From Pelobates cultripes (taxonomy: Eukaryota; Chordata; Amphibia; Anura; Pelobatidae), in assembly GCA_933207985.1 (NCBI GenBank), contig OW240912.1, forward strand, positions 364,903,568 through 364,967,567: a DNA stretch of 64,000 bases. Direction: 5' to 3'. The notes beneath the pieces were generated by a model. That model did no database searches, was not told the origin of the DNA, and worked only from the letters and a program-made list of their open reading frames with translations. The first letter of the stretch is position 1, and every line of letters begins with the position of its first letter. Below, piece after piece: positions 34,150 to 47,723 of this stretch. Both the position numbers and the translations under genes were made by a program.

Positions 34150-35490
34150 TGCAACAAATCATTATGTTTTCATGTTTAGTGAATGGACAATTTTGCATCA
34201 CCTTCTCAAATTTTGAGAAAACGCTTCCAGATTCTCCTTATCTGATACTGGCTGTGATTTAATATTTTTGGATAAGCTTTTCAAATAATGTAATATTTTT
34301 GGATCCATTTTGAACATTCTAATTTTTTTCAATATATTAAGATATCACAAGATATCATATAAAAAAAATATCGGAAAAAATATTAACATAATAAAACATT
34401 TTTCAAAATATTTAATCGTTTTTTAGAAGTTTATAAAAAAAACTATAATTATATCATTTGAAAGCTTAATAAAAATATTAAATTGAAGCCATTCTATGGA
34501 TGGATATTTACACTGAACACCCACTTCGCAGGGAAAATAAGGTCGCCACTCAACACTTTGATCTAGTCCTTTTTAATAGTCTCCAAATTGGAGTCAGTGG
34601 TATGACCTATTTGTCAAGGGTTGTAAGTTCTATCTGGCTCTTACTTGCCATAGTAAATCAATAAGTGAAACTAATAATTGAGTGAAACTTTATTAGCTGT
34701 AATGTAGCTGCCAAATATAATTAAATCACTTGTTAACAGAAAACTGCAAAGTAAACTTGTGGGGAATAGAATTCTCCTCAAAGAAAAAAAAATTGCGTAC
34801 ACCGTGGAAAGCCAGGAAAGCTGGCTTGAAGATTTCTGACTGAGGCAGCTTTCCCAGTTCTTACACAGCTGATAAATTAACTTCAGAGACAAAAACGCGC
34901 AATAATAAATGGGAAACTATCACTCATGCCAATCTTGCCAACCAATATGGCCGCCTCAAGCACAAGTTGCTCTGATGACAGAACTGTAACTAACAGCTGT
35001 CTACGGAAGTCCACTTTCTCCCCACACTATATAAACTTCTAAAATGGAAAAACCGTTAGCTATAACATAAGAAAATATATAAAGAAATGTCACTAAAATA
35101 AGCCTGAGACTAGAATAGTAAAAAGCCTAAATGCAGTGCTTACAATTCAGTCTTAAGAAAAAGATCAAAACAGTTCTAAAGCAACAATAATAAATATTAA
35201 ATAGCCGATATTGTAAATGGAAATCAGTGTACATCTAAACCACATTAATTATAGCCTAGATTAACACTGCATTCAATATATAGTTAAAGTAGTTATGAGA
35301 TAAGAAAATGCGTATAATGCAATAATGTATAAAAATTCATGGGAGCAGCAAAACTATGTTTCTTAGTTGGCTGATCTGAAATGGAATATGCTGTTATGTG
35401 ATTGATTATGCTACAGTTTAATGCTTAGCATTTATGTACATTTTTTTTCATTCAAGTTTAAATAGACTGTAAATAAAGTTACATTTGAAT
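34150..35490. other. Unassigned, very AT-rich sequence
   Basis: No gene or repeat family recognised. Confidence 0.5.
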
Positions 35491-35938
35491 GAAATGAACA
35501 CTCCAAGAACCAAAACCAGTACTGTATGCTGTCGTGGTTATGATGTTAGGAGTGCCTTGGCACCCCCCCAAATGTATGTATGTTTTAACAGTTAAAACTT
35601 CTTAACTGGGGTCTGGTGGGAGCCTGCCCCTGTCCTTTCCCTCTCGACCAGACGTTCTGTGGCTGTCCAATCAGAGACTTCCCAGTTCAATGAGAAGTCT
35701 TTGCAAAGCAGATGCTCTGGGCAATTGCTGCCTCCTGAGTTTAACTTCACTGAACTACACAACCAGGAAGTAACAGGACTAGTTGTCTGATTGACAGCCA
35801 GTGGGGTGTCACAAGGTTAATTTATAAAAGTGCCAATTTCTATTGAATCTGCACTTTTAGTAAAATGAAAAAAAGACCACATTCTTCACACAGAGCTCTC
35901 CAGCAAGCTAATGTGTATTAGATGTGTGGAATGTTCCT
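35491..35938 (-). mobile_element. TTAA-type MITE, diverged
   Basis: The right end GTGTGGAATGTTCCTTTAA places TTAA at 35,939-35,942. The left end GAACACTCCAAGAACC lacks a clear TTAA. The body has GTGGTTATGATGTTAGGAG, TTGACAGCCAGTGGGGTG and GGAAGTAACAGG, blocks shared with other amphibian-type TTAA MITEs. Non-coding. Confidence 0.5.
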
Positions 35939-35942
35939 TTAA

Positions 35943-37020
35943 TTTAAGCAGACAGCTTCTGGCCCTCATTGAGGTACGCATCAGCATCACTAAACACCAT
36001 TAGAAAACAGTTTGACTACTTACATGGGGGATGCCAGGACATACCTGGCTCAGTAACCAGTGGTTGTGATGATTGGAATGTACCTTTTAAGTTACCTGTC
36101 TCTTTGCAATCCTATCCTGTTATGCTGTGTGGATTCCTGGGATTAAATATTTAGACAGTCTACAACCTACTCTCTGTCTATAAGGCTTCTGCCGCCCTAG
36201 AGCAAACACACATACACGCACACATAATCATTATCGACTCGATGATCGATGATTAAAGCTCTTTATATTTTTTTAAAGTACTTATTTAACCATGATATGT
36301 ATGCTGCTTGAGACTTGTTTTTTATTGAGGCCTGCTGAAAGTAAAAAATTATAGAAAGATTTTGTTACATGTGAATTTTTACATTTTTACTACTGAAACA
36401 TTTTGGAGGAATGTTGTAGAAATTCAGACTTGATGGTCAATATTTTAATTCTGCAATTTTAAATGTCGGCCAAAACGTAAATCACACTGTGAATTATTAA
36501 AAGCTGGCAGGTTTGCTGAGGCATGTTGAGACTTGATATTATTGCCAAATTGTAATTGGTAGGCAGGCTGCTTATACTATCAATACAAAACAAAACACTT
36601 TGCTGCTCAGTATAGTAAGAATTTCCTGTTATTTCACAGGAAATAAAAAAAAATAGCATTCATTTAAAAATGGGTTTCTTATTTTCCATTTTAAGTTGGA
36701 ACTAAAAGACCATTTTCTATGATGATAAAATATAGGGATACTTAAACATAGAACCTTTACACTTACATTTACACTTTCTAACATTTCAATTTAGTGGTGG
36801 GGGAGTATTGGAAGTTTTACAAGGTACGTTATATTGCGAAATCAGGAATATTGAATAAAACTGATGTCAGGGTACCTAAAAAATTTAATTGTGTAAATTT
36901 ACAGAATTTGTATTTTTCAAAAATTTATTTATTGTTTATACTTTACAAAAACTAAGGCCCAGGTTGTTTATAAAAGTGAAGACGTTCTCCATTGAGCAAT
37001 GTCCAAATTTTGTATGTATT
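35943..37020. other. Unassigned sequence
   Basis: No gene or repeat family recognised. Confidence 0.5.
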
Positions 37021-37029
37021 AGTATGTTA

Positions 37030-37600
37030 ATTATTATTATTATTTATATAGCGCCATCAGATTCAGTAGTGCAGTACAATGGGAGGACTAACAGACATGT
37101 AATTGTAACCAGACAACTGGATGTACAGGAACAGAGAGGTGAAGGGCCCTGTTCAATGAGCTTACATGCTAGAGGGAGTGGGGTATAGTGACACAAAGGG
37201 TAAACGTAGGGGTACGAAGTAGGTTGTTAGAAAAATATTCACTGAGGGCTTACTAGGTAATTTTTGACAGTTGCAGGAGAGGAGTCATGGGGGTGGGGGA
37301 TAAAAACCTGCTAACAGTTTAATTGATATGCTTTCTTGAAGAAGTGAGTTTTCAATTATTTTTGAATAAAAAGTCTTACAGAGAAGGGAAGGGAGTTCCA
37401 CATGAGAGATGCAGCCCTGGAGAAATCTTGGAGGTGAGCATTAGAGGTGGAAATACGGAGAGAGTATATACGTAGGTCTTTGGCAGAGCGTAGGGGCCTC
37501 GACGGGACATATTTGTGTATTACGGAGGATAGGTAGGTTGGAGCAGCATTATGTAGGGACTTGTAAGCAACTTTGCTGCAAGTCTCTTCAATTCTATGTA
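37030..37600 (-). repeat. Retroposon-like repeat with (AAT)n-type 3' tail
   Basis: Read on the minus strand, the element ends with GGCGCTATATAAATAATAAT and further AAT units, the kind of simple tail left by CR1/L2-like retroposition. The plus-strand body contains CAGTAGTGCAGTACAATGGG, GGGCCCTGTTCAATGAGC, GAGTTCCACATGAGAGATGC and GCCCTGGAGAAATCTTGGAG. This series is typical of a widespread vertebrate repeat. The clade is not resolved and no full frame remains. Confidence 0.5.
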
Positions 37601-39860
37601 TACCTATGAACTTTGGTATTATGTGCTGACTGGAAGCACAATGAGCATTCGATGGATACAGATAAGTGTCAAATCATTCGAAAAGTGTTTTCCTGGGATG
37701 ACACCACAGAGCTCCTGGCACCATAATCACTACAGTCAACTATGCTTCCAGGTCAGCTACTTTGGATTCTGATTGAAATTTATTTTGAATTCACCCTCCT
37801 ATTGATTTGAATTGAATGTAGTTCCGGTCAGTTCACGCTTTAGTGAATAATGCTATTTGATGTGATGGAGTTTAAAAATTCTCAAATGAAGCACAACTTT
37901 CTGTTCCTGTATGTCTTGGGGCGACTACTTGTTTGTTATTCCATTTATTGTACAGTAAAGAGGAATAAATTGTCACTTTACTTATAATAATAATAATAAT
38001 AACATACCAGGGCACGTCTTATATGCACATGTGTTTGTTAGCAGGACATTTTTTACCCTATATCTGATCCAACTGATTGAGAGAATATGGAAAAATATGT
38101 GAAGGATGCTTGTAACCTGTGTCAATCCTTACAAGTACAGCCTCTTTCCATTCATTTTAAGTATGGCCGCACTGGAAGGAAGTGATGTCCGTGCACTTCT
38201 TCCCAATGCTCAAAGGAAGTCATGCATGATGCACAGCCCTCTAAGCACAGCTTGGAGGCAGACCAATTTTGGACCACAGGAAAGCAACACTGCTGACAAA
38301 TGGTAGGCAAAGTGGAGGGAGGCTAAAACTTCTTAAATTTGTGTGCAATTTTTGTGCATATGTGTCTGTCGGTGTGTGTGTGTTAACCAATATGTGTATC
38401 TCAGGCATTTGTGAATGTTTTTGTCTGTGCATGGCTGTCAGCATGAGCATGTATTTTTGTCAGTGTGTTTGTCTGTCTGGTAGTTTGTATTGGTATCTGT
38501 GGGTGTCTGGCATTGAGTGTCCATGTGTGTATCTCTGTTTGGCAGTTCGTATCTGGGTATGTGTGTGTATCTGTGTGTCTGTAATGTATATGTGTGTATA
38601 TATGAGTGGTGTCTATGCGTTAGGGCATGTATGTGAGAGTCTGCGCATGGGTGAGTGGAAGCCTAGTCCCTAGGTTTGTAAGGGGCTCTAAGGGTTCTGA
38701 TGGCAGACGGGTTGACACACTCTTTCCGAAAACCCTTTTTCTCATACCCTGCCTTCACTGGGATTTGTTACTTTTCCTCCCTCTCCCATCTTCCCCATGC
38801 ACTATCTCCCTCATTCATCCACATCTCTCTCCCCTCTTCCCACCCTAAGCAAACATTACAAATTCCAATTTCTCTATTAACAGCTAGGCTAACTGTGACT
38901 CAATTCTACCCACGATATGAGATATACAAATATACGGATCATAGAATTACTAGTGCTGCCCCTTGGGACCTTTCTGAATCATATTCTCCAAAAGGGTTCG
39001 ACAGTTACATTTATAGCAAACCTCCCCTGCAGCCAGAGTCAAGATTTTGGTTGACAATTATTGTTATTATTGTGTTATACTTTACAGCTTCTTGCATTCG
39101 TGACTTTATGCTGTACATTTTGTATTTGCATTAAATCTCTGTAGAACAATTGTAGAAGATATTTTTATCTAGAAAAACATGGTGGATCTCACAACTCTAA
39201 ACAAAATTAGACTTTATGAAAAGAGCAAAATGTATCAAAACATTTCTATGATACATTTATCATTCATCATTTATCAAATGTGCCTTATATTAAACATATA
39301 ATTTACATTTAATTAATTCATTAATTTTCATATATACATATTTTTAGCTGTGAATGAGAGCCCTCATTTGCCATGACAACATTATCTGACCAACATAAAT
39401 TAATCAGTGAAATCATTTTAAGTTAAGTCACCACTTAAATAAATCCAGGTACATATAATCTAGAAGCAATCTAGCAGTGGAGGCAGATCCATTTAATCTA
39501 TTGCATTGTTCAGGGAAATTAGTTTAATTTGTCTAAGGGTGGTGAACATTTAAACACATTTAGGAAAATTACTATCAGGCATTTCGCAAAACATATAAAA
39601 TTTGCTTGCTTAGTTGCCAAATTAACCAATGGAAAATCTCAAAAGAACAAGATAAACTATTAACTTTTTGTTGTATGGCAACAAGCATGCAGGGGTATTG
39701 TAGATGGAAACACACTGTGGATTGAAACAGGAGGTTTATGTTTTAAAACAGCATTTGGAAAATTCATTAATGAGAGTAGCATGCAGAATGGTACAGATAA
39801 AACACTTGAAAATATGTAGGACAAAATGGCTTTATCCAGATGTCTCTGTATAAAGGTGTG
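37601..39860. other. Mostly unassigned, with GT-rich low-complexity tract
   Basis: An AAT microsatellite lies at 37,985-38,001. A degenerate GT/TG-rich tract runs from about 38,340 to 38,640. An open frame at 38,700-39,134 ends in a hydrophobic stretch but shows no known domain and probably arises by chance. Confidence 0.45.
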
Positions 39861-39867
39861 CTAAATG

Positions 39868-40771
39868 TTTAAAGGGAGCCATCACTTCAATAGAAATAAA
39901 ACAGTGAAATAATATATATGATAATGTGATATCATACTTAGTGATGTCCCGAACGGTTCGCCGAACGGTTCGCGAACGGTTCGCCACGGACTTATCAGTG
40001 AGTAAACTTTGACCCTGTACCTCACAGTCAGCAGACACATTCCAGCCAATCAGCAGCAGACCCTCCCTCCCAGACCCTCCCACCTCCTGGATAGCTCACT
40101 AAGAATGCAGCTTCACAATGAATGTAAAATGGATGCTGTCCAGGAGGTGGGATGGTCTGGGAGGGAAGGAGGGCCTGCTGCTGATTGGCTGGAATGTGTC
40201 TGCTGACTGTGAGGTACAGGGTCAAAGTTTACTCAATGATGAGTCCGTGGCGAACCGTTACCGGCGAACCGTTCGCGAACCGTAAGCGAACCGTTCGGCG
40301 AACCGTTCGGCACATCACTAATCATACTTAATTTTCTTATAAATGTATATTAAAGATTTAGCATTTATAAAGAATAAACTTACTTTCAATCCAGCACCAG
40401 GAATGGTTCTTCCACGCCCTGTCTGACATCACCCTTTCATTCTCTGTGGACCAATCAAATGTTTCTCATAGAGAAGCATTTGGTTTAACTGATCTCAAGG
40501 CTGGGAGCGCATGAGCGTGCTCTGAACCAGGGAGGGGAGGGAGTGTGATGCGGAAAAGGGAGGGAGGAAGATATTTAAAAACAAAAAAAATAACTGTAAT
40601 TCCATGGAGTTGGGGAGGGACTGCACAGAAGACGTAATTTTTGCAGAATTAACATCATGTAACGGGCTGCTGGGGGTGTAACAAGATGAAATGCTGCACA
40701 TACAGATTGCTTCTTCCATGACTACGTCTACATACAAAAGTGGTCATGTAGGTTGGAGTAACCCTTTCAAT
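39868..40771 (+). mobile_element. Possible TTAA-type element interrupted by a hAT MITE
   Basis: TTTAAAGGGAGCCATCACTTC at 39,869 and AGTAACCCTTTCAA at about 40,759-40,772 look like a pair of T2-like ends (TTAAAGGG type), with the hAT MITE at 39,939-40,320 inside. The two ends differ in their second half and the right TTAA is mutated, so this pairing is tentative. Confidence 0.35.
39939..40320. mobile_element. hAT MITE, 382 bp, with perfect 8-bp target duplication
   Basis: Flanked by ATCATACT at 39,931-39,938 and 40,321-40,328. Ends are TAGTGATGT and ACATCACTA. The terminal regions hold short arrays of the palindromic decamer CGAACGGTTC/GAACCGTTCG in opposite orientation. The inner arms (GTGAGTAAACTTTGACCCTG, CTCACAGTCAGCAGAC, CAGCCAATCAGCAGCAG) are nearly perfect complements, so almost the whole element folds into a hairpin. 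It encodes no protein. The similar open frames on both strands are translations of the two arms. Confidence 0.9.
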
Positions 40772-40774
40772 ATT

Positions 40775-43700
40775 TTCATAAATTAATGAGAACAATTTTG
40801 GAGTTGTTTTACCTAAATTCCCCAAGGCACCTGCAGCCCAGATACATACAGCTCCAACATTTTAGAACTGCTTAACCAATAAATGATATTAATATATGCT
40901 AATGCAAGATTCCACGGCCACATTAGCAATTCTGGGGAACATAGGAAGTGTCTCGGTGACCCTCACTTTTAGTCAAACCACTGCAAAATGGTATGACCAA
41001 GAACCACGATACTGTGCTTTCAACCCAAAAGCACCATAACTATTTACTGAAGGATGCAGCTTTGAGTGTTGAGCTCTTGTCGATTCAAGTATGCAAACAG
41101 ATCTTCCTGTTTTAAATTTGGGCTTTAATTGTAAATGGGCTTTAACAGTAAGAAGCTGTTATTGGATCATTGCACAGCAAGATTGTACATCACTGTATCC
41201 TTGAGCAGCCAATGGGTTAAGTAGACATCTGTTGTCTCTTTATTTTTAGATCAGTACAGAATGGTTTTACTACAATATAGTTAGAAACATATGTTAAATC
41301 CAGGCAGCCTTGTCCCTGAGACTGTAACAAATAAATAAATAAAAATAAAATAATAAAAAACATTTTTGCCGGTGACAATCCAGCCATTTCTACAAACAAG
41401 AATTAAAATACATTTTAAGAGGAATAAAAAAGGGATTTCACCAAGCTTACGTTGACTCATTCTAAATGTATTGCAGATAAGGTATATATGCAAAAAAAAA
41501 TAAAAAAAATAATATAAAACAATATTCTGATTTCATGTTTCTACATTTGCTGCAAACCCTAAATTGTACAACTCCTGCAGTGAGCTCTTCCCAGGCGAGG
41601 AAGTGATCCAGCCAATCATGATGCCTCAGTTAATTCTCTATGGTACTGCTGCTGAACACATAAAAAGTGTTTTATGGTTTCAGGGAGTTGTCATTAAATT
41701 GTCATCTTTCTTCTACAAGAAAGCCTACAGCTGGACTGCAACCCTAGAACCTGTACAAAAATAATATTAATAAAACAACTAACTATAACCAACACAAAGC
41801 ACCTAACTCATATGGACATACAGTACAACATTTATGCCAAATAAATACATATAGATTGAATATGTTGTGTGTTTTATGTTTATTTAAAAATGTGTATAAG
41901 TTAGCATACCGTGATTGCATTGACCCACAATGACAATAAAATAACAGGAACCAAAGGTAAACATAATTTATCCTTACACAATGCAGCAATATTTAGTAAT
42001 GTATAGAAATCTTAATGCGACCATCTAACCAGAAAAATTCTTCTCTTTAGTGTGGCCCTCTCATTTAGTGGGGAAGGAGCGTCTACATTTTTACAAAGAC
42101 CTAAGTTGCAGAGAGCTTGGGCCTAGCTTCTTATTGTAACCTTTTGCAAAGAAGACAGCTACACTATTAAGACGGTGGGACTTTCCAAAGACCTTTTTTG
42201 ATACCATAAATATCTAGTGAAAATCATGTGAGATGATGTGTTTGCCATCAGCAGCTGCAATGATAGATGGGAAAAAGGCAGGTCCGCCAGAAACCCATTA
42301 ATATTCTATTATTGCATCCCCCTAAAGGCATTTATAAATAAAACAACTTTCCTATATACGTCTTGTTATTATGTTACATCATACGAGCTGTTTTTGCATG
42401 AAGATTCCATCTTAATTTATTTTTTAAGAACTTCTGTTTTGGAGATATCTGTTGACCCATAGTATAGCTGCTGCCAGGTGAAATGAGTTGCCTTGGTCAA
42501 TAAATGATTAAATAACGCTGCATCCTAACTTACAGTCACGTGGCAGTTTGTTATTTGGATCATGTTATACTGATGGGTATATCTGTCTGTCAAACCCTCT
42601 GTCTATCCAGCCCTATCCAGTCATGTTCTTGGGATTTACATTTTCTTAGCATATCTTCTGAAGCCGCTAGAACATATGATAAACTTTCAAGAATTCTTCT
42701 CAGTCTCTGTACTCTACTCTGATGACTATGATTTCGTCAAAATGACAATAATTGTTGTATGGGATAAAATCAAAAAAATAACACTGATAGTAATGTGCCT
42801 TTAAACTACAGTAAACACACTGAGATATTAGTTTGTGTCAATAAAATACTTTGGTCTAAATTATTTTCTCAATGACATAACTGGCATATAATATTTATTA
42901 TTGACACAAATGCCAAAACTGGACATTAGGAATGATATACACTGTTCCTTACACACAAAGACAACCCACCCCTCTTCCCTAAAAAAGAGAAACTATTATA
43001 ACTACCTTTTTTATGACTTGGGAAATCCACGAAGAATAGGGCAAGTACAGCTAATCCAATTGCATTGGACACTGGTCGCCAACGTTTAGGTCTGATGCAG
43101 AATCTTCGTGTAACATATTGAAAGAGGTAGATGAGGTGATTTTTAAAATTTCAACGTTGAACCCGGTTCTGCAAAACATGAGATAAGGTTTAATGCACAC
43201 CCTGTACGCTATATTTGAACCACACCCATTTTTTTTTGTTTCTTCCTGCAATTTTCATTTTCTGCAGAATTCTAGTTATCAACATTTCTTGAAATAGAGA
43301 AAAAAAAAATATAATAATATCTAAATAGGCATCTTTTCGCACGGCTATCTTGTTTACATTTTTTTTTATATCCCATTTGACTTATGTGAGTTTTGTTAAT
43401 ATCATTCAATCTTATTTTTGTACAATATTAGTAGATTACTAGGAATAATATATAAAATTATACAAATCAATATTTTTTTCCCCCTTTAGCATTTAAAGCC
43501 ATTGATAGTTTAGTTTGAAAGAAGCAATAAATAACATAAATTCAAGATCAACATTTACAGATTATCTTCATTAGATTAAAAATGTGCAATTTCTGCAATT
43601 ATTATGTAACTGAAAAATCACACTTTTTATTGTGAATTTTCATTACTTTCTAAATGTGTAATCTTTATCTATGTGAAAATACAGCTAAACTGCATTCTTC

Positions 43701-44280
43701 TGAACATATGTGGTACAGAAATGTATTTGGTTTTAATAACTAGTTTATTTGCGATTATCTGATTAGTTACAGGAAATAAAAAATTCATTGGAAAAGTGCT
43801 GATAAAGACTTTTTATCTTAATTTAACATGTGCAGATGACTCGAGTCACTATTGACTTTGACAGGGTACATAGTCACTACTTATGGCATTGTGGAGCATT
43901 CCCATCTGGGGCACTGTGTTTCCTTGTTTCAAGACTTACTATTAATCAAAGTCTTCTGTTTCCAAAGCAGGATAAAAGGAAGCTCTAATTAAAAAAATAG
44001 TTTTTGTGTATTTAATATTTTGTAGTGTCATGCTCGTCAGGGATATTAATAATTTAACTGCCAGATTTGTCCCTTGAAATAGTTTAGTGATGTGGAAGCA
44101 TGGCGTGCATGGGTCTGCATCTGAGTAACAGCACTTTCCAAATATTTCAGAGGTCAGTTTACGACATATTGCTACCAATATGTTTAATGCCTGGTAATAT
44201 AACAGATCTGGGGGGACAAATACAGATTTTCACTAATTGCAACTTACACTGGCCAATGAGCATCAAGTTGAGTATTCTTA
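40775..44280. other. Unassigned, AT-rich sequence
   Basis: No conserved gene, RNA or repeat family recognised. Short open frames on both strands look random. Confidence 0.5.
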
Positions 44281-44282
44281 TG

Positions 44283-44700
44283 GGTACACTCTGAGCACCA
44301 AAACAACTTTAGCTTAATGAAGCAGTTTTGATGTATTGATCATACCCATGCAGTCTCACTGCTCAGTTCTCTGCCATTAGGAGTTAATGTTTGTTTATGT
44401 TTATGCAGCACTGGGCGTTTTATTTTTCCATTAGTTTTTTTCTAAAGCTCAATCCTTAGAAAAAAAAACAGCTTCATTTCCAATGAGATCTTACAGTACA
44501 GTGTGTTTACTTCAGAAGTTATTTTCTCCTGCTCAGCCAATTGAACTTTAATCACACACAGGAGGATGATGAAGGCTCCAACAGGCCATTAACAGTACAT
44601 GAGATAAGAAGTAGACGCTTTTTCAGGAAGAGTGTAGGAGGATGTGTAAGTTACAGTCAGAGGAGGTGTGACTAAGAATGCATAAACAAAGTGATTTAAC
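44283..44700 (+). mobile_element. TTAA MITE fragment
   Basis: AACAACTTTAGCTTAATGAA, AGTCTCACTGCTCAGTTCTC and GGAGTTAATG match the element nested at 4,850. The ends are degraded: the left is GGTACACTCTGAGCACC and no right TTAA is clear. Confidence 0.55.
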
Positions 44701-45369
44701 AATAAAACACAGGAGAAAAAACACCAACAGTCAGATGTAGCTTTATATAGGCATATATTCCCAATTACCAGAAAACTCTAAATTTAGAAGACATGGAAAC
44801 ATTGCAGCAAATACAATGGGTTTGTTGCTAGAAAAATAAGACACAAGAAAACATTGACAAATGTTTAAATAAAAGTATTTTGTTCAGCAGATAGAGAACA
44901 TAACAGTCAGTACTTGAAATGGTTCTGCAGTAGCTTGAAATCTATAGTATGACCAGGCTGAGCATAAGTCATTTCACATCTTAAAGTAGGTCAGTCCACT
45001 CTAAACAATGCAGTGGTGAAACAACCAATGTAAGCAGACTGCTGTCTCTATGAAATTAACTCAGATAACTCCTGCTGAATGACCACCTACCAACAGATGA
45101 TATTATTTCAGCTGTAAAGTAGAAAGTTTAGTGTTTTCAGATAATTGTAAAATCAGATACTGGTAAAATGCCTAAAAAGCAGAGTCAGATAACTGATAAC
45201 TTGTAGACTAGGAGGCATTGCCAAGACTCAAGTCTTTATACCAGTGCCCACAGGAGGACAGCAATTAATATACTACTGTAATAAAGTAAGCTTGACAAGA
45301 AGAACATACTTCTGGGGTAATATATTTTGTTGACCGTATACTTGAGCTTAAACTTTTACTAAACTATAG

Positions 45370-45540
45370 CTGCTATTTTGGTGTCAAGAAGGAATTTTTT
45401 CCTAGTTTGTTGCAAAATTGGAAGCGCTTCAGACTGGGTTTTTTTCCCTTCTTTTGGATCAACAGCAAAAACATACGTGAGGAAGGCCGAACTTAATGGA
45501 CGCAAGTCTCTTTTCAGCTATGTAACTATGTAAACTCCAC
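45370..45540 (+). repeat. CR1/L2-like LINE 3' tail
   Basis: Contains TCAAGAAGGAATTTTTTCCT, CCTTCTTTTGGATCAACAGC, GGCCGAACTTAATGGACG and ends AGCTATGTAACTATGTAAAC. This series (GGAAGGAATTTTTTCC, TGGATCAAC, TTGATGGAC, CTATGTAACTATGTAA) is typical of the 3' end of amphibian CR1/L2-like LINEs. Only the non-coding end is present. Confidence 0.55.
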
Positions 45541-46363
45541 CTATATCCACTGAAATATATATAGCACATTCCAATAATGAGTACCATTTTAATTGGACAG
45601 TTCTTCTTTACAGAGGCTAGGGCCACAGGTTGTTAGGAGTGACATAATGACTTTCCATCGTGTTTTAAGAGTCTTTTGTTTGTTTTTTAGTATTTTTGTA
45701 GTGTTTTTATTTGATTTAGCAGTGGCTCTTTCGAGTAACAAAGTCACTGGCTCTGACAGATCACAGGAGCAGGATATTATAAGTCAGATATATTTAAATA
45801 TACATAACCATTGGCAACGAAAACATCTAAAAACCCATATACATTCTTCTAAGCTTCCATAACCAAAGTTATTTTTAAAACAGCAGCATGTGCTATATCC
45901 TAAAAGAATGGTTAAAACATAAATATGGGATAGAACAGGAAATTTGAGTATAGACTGCTTTTCAGGAATACATACAACTTTCACATTTGGTAAATATAAT
46001 CAGTTTTTCACAACTTACATTTATTCTTAAATCCTCTACAGACAGGTTGAAAAGGTTGTGTCACGTGAAACTTTTTTTTTTAGTTTTTCCAGAAATACAT
46101 ATAAACATTCATGACAAGGCCAACTTTTGAGTTTTTCTAAGGAAACTGATGGGTATTTTGTGAATGGTACATTCTATAAATACCATAATAATAAACTTAA
46201 CATTTCTTTGAGCATAATGCCTTACGGTTAGTACAATTACATAAAAAAATTGATTATGCCTAATCTATCTGTCAGTCTGTCTGACTAAACATAATTTCAT
46301 TATTTTAGCATAATGCCTTATGTTAAGTACAATTACACCAAGAATTCATATTATGACGGCTGA
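45541..46363. other. Unassigned sequence
   Basis: A phrase ATAATGCCTTA...GTAC-AATTACA occurs twice (about 46,216 and 46,312), about 96 bp apart, suggesting a small tandem duplication. No gene recognised. Confidence 0.45.
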
Positions 46364-46367
46364 TTAA

Positions 46368-46900
46368 AAGAACACTATAGGATCAGGAACACAAACATGT
46401 ATTCCTGTCCCTACAGTGTTAAAACCATTATCTAGCACTACTTCCCCCCTTGTATTCAAGACTGTGGCTGCTGCCTCTGCCCCTGCTATGCCTCCTTACA
46501 GCAGACATCATTAGAAGTGATTCTGTGAGCCAATCAATGCTTCCCCATGGGATTGGCTGAGTCTGTTAAGGGGCAGAGGCAGCACAAGTCAAACACAGCT
46601 CTGGCTAATCAGCATCTCCTCGTGAATCAATGCATCTCTATGAGAAAAGTTCAGGGTCTACATGCAGAGGGTGGAGACACTGAATGGCAGTACTGCACAC
46701 TGTGCAGCACTGCCCCAGGAAGCATCTCTAGTAGCCTTGTGATGAGTGGCCAGTGGGGTTATCACTAAGCTGTAATGTAAACACTGCATTTTCTCTGAAA
46801 AGACAGTGCACTGTTTACTGCAAAAAGCCTGAAGGGAATGATTCTACTCACCAGAACAAATACAATAAGCTGTAGTTGCTCTGGTGACTATAGTGTCATT
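46368..46900 (-). mobile_element. TTAA MITE, reverse orientation
   Basis: Flanked by TTAA at 46,364-46,367 and 46,901-46,904, with ends AAGAACACTATAG and CTATAGTGTCATT. The body is the reverse of the copy at 14,974 (GGATCAGGAACAC, CCCATGGGATTGGC, CATCTCTATGAG, GTAAACACTGCATTTTCTC). Confidence 0.8.
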
Positions 46901-47289
46901 TTAATCTGTCTGTGTACTATAATGTCTCCTATAACATCCTGGCAACTTTTTAAAAGAGAAAGCCTCTGATACAAGGTACAAAACAATCCACAAGACCTCA
47001 TCAGTGTTTTGGTGAATCAGTAAACTGATGGACAACCTAATCTAACAATCTCATCTGCCCATACAACCTGACCACAATACAACTAGTATAGTAGGAATTT
47101 TCAGAGACAAGTTCTAATGTGGTTGACAAGAGGCAATGAAAGAGTGTCTAGCTAGTTATACGTTTGAAGGATGGTATGCCTGTAAAGGTTACTACGATAG
47201 CCTTATCCAACCTAAAATCTGTCTAATGTGATGAGTAAAAATACCTTACATAGTGGTAAAATAACTATTTAAGTAGCTGGCCCCTTCTC

Positions 47290-47719
47290 TTTACAGTAAA
47301 AACGTGATTTTACTCCCCTTTTTTCCAAGCTGCGCTGGTGTCACCGGGACTGGGCCTGTCTTACTCCGCCTTTGTGGTTGAGATCATCAAACTTGGTGAT
47401 CTCAGCCAATTCAATGCTTTCCCAAAGGAAAGCATTCGGAGGCTATTGCACATGCGCAGCAAAACACAGCTCTGGCCAATCAGCATTTCCTCATAGAGAT
47501 GCACTGAATCAATGCATCTCTATGGGGAGCATTCAGCGTCTGGAAGCACCTCTAGTGGCCCTCTGAGTGACTGTCGCGAGAGGTGTTCCTAGGCACCAAT
47601 GCAAACACTGCCTTTCCTCTAAAAAGGCAATGTTTACATTAATAAGCCTACAGGAACATGCTATAGACACCGGAAACACTACATTATGCTGTAAATGTTC
47701 TGGTGACTACAGTATCCAT
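47290..47719 (-). mobile_element. TTAA MITE, reverse orientation, 3' part degraded
   Basis: The right end CTGGTGACTACAGTATCCAT abuts TTAA at 47,720-47,723. The body (GCAAACACTGCCTTTCCTCT, GGAAGCACCTCTAGTGG, AATGCATCTCTATGGGG, CAATGCTTTCCC) is the reverse of the AGGGACACTATAGTCACC subfamily. No clear left TTAA. Confidence 0.6.
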
Positions 47720-47723
47720 TTAA

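Noticed and set aside
38700..39134. Frame of 144 codons with a hydrophobic C-terminal stretch (FWLTIIVIIVLYF)
   Set aside because: A possible membrane segment, but the upstream part is low-complexity and no family or splice support is visible. Hydrophobic runs are common in T-rich DNA.
40009..40225. Two overlapping opposite-strand frames with the same N-terminus
   Set aside because: They are translations of the two arms of the hAT MITE palindrome.
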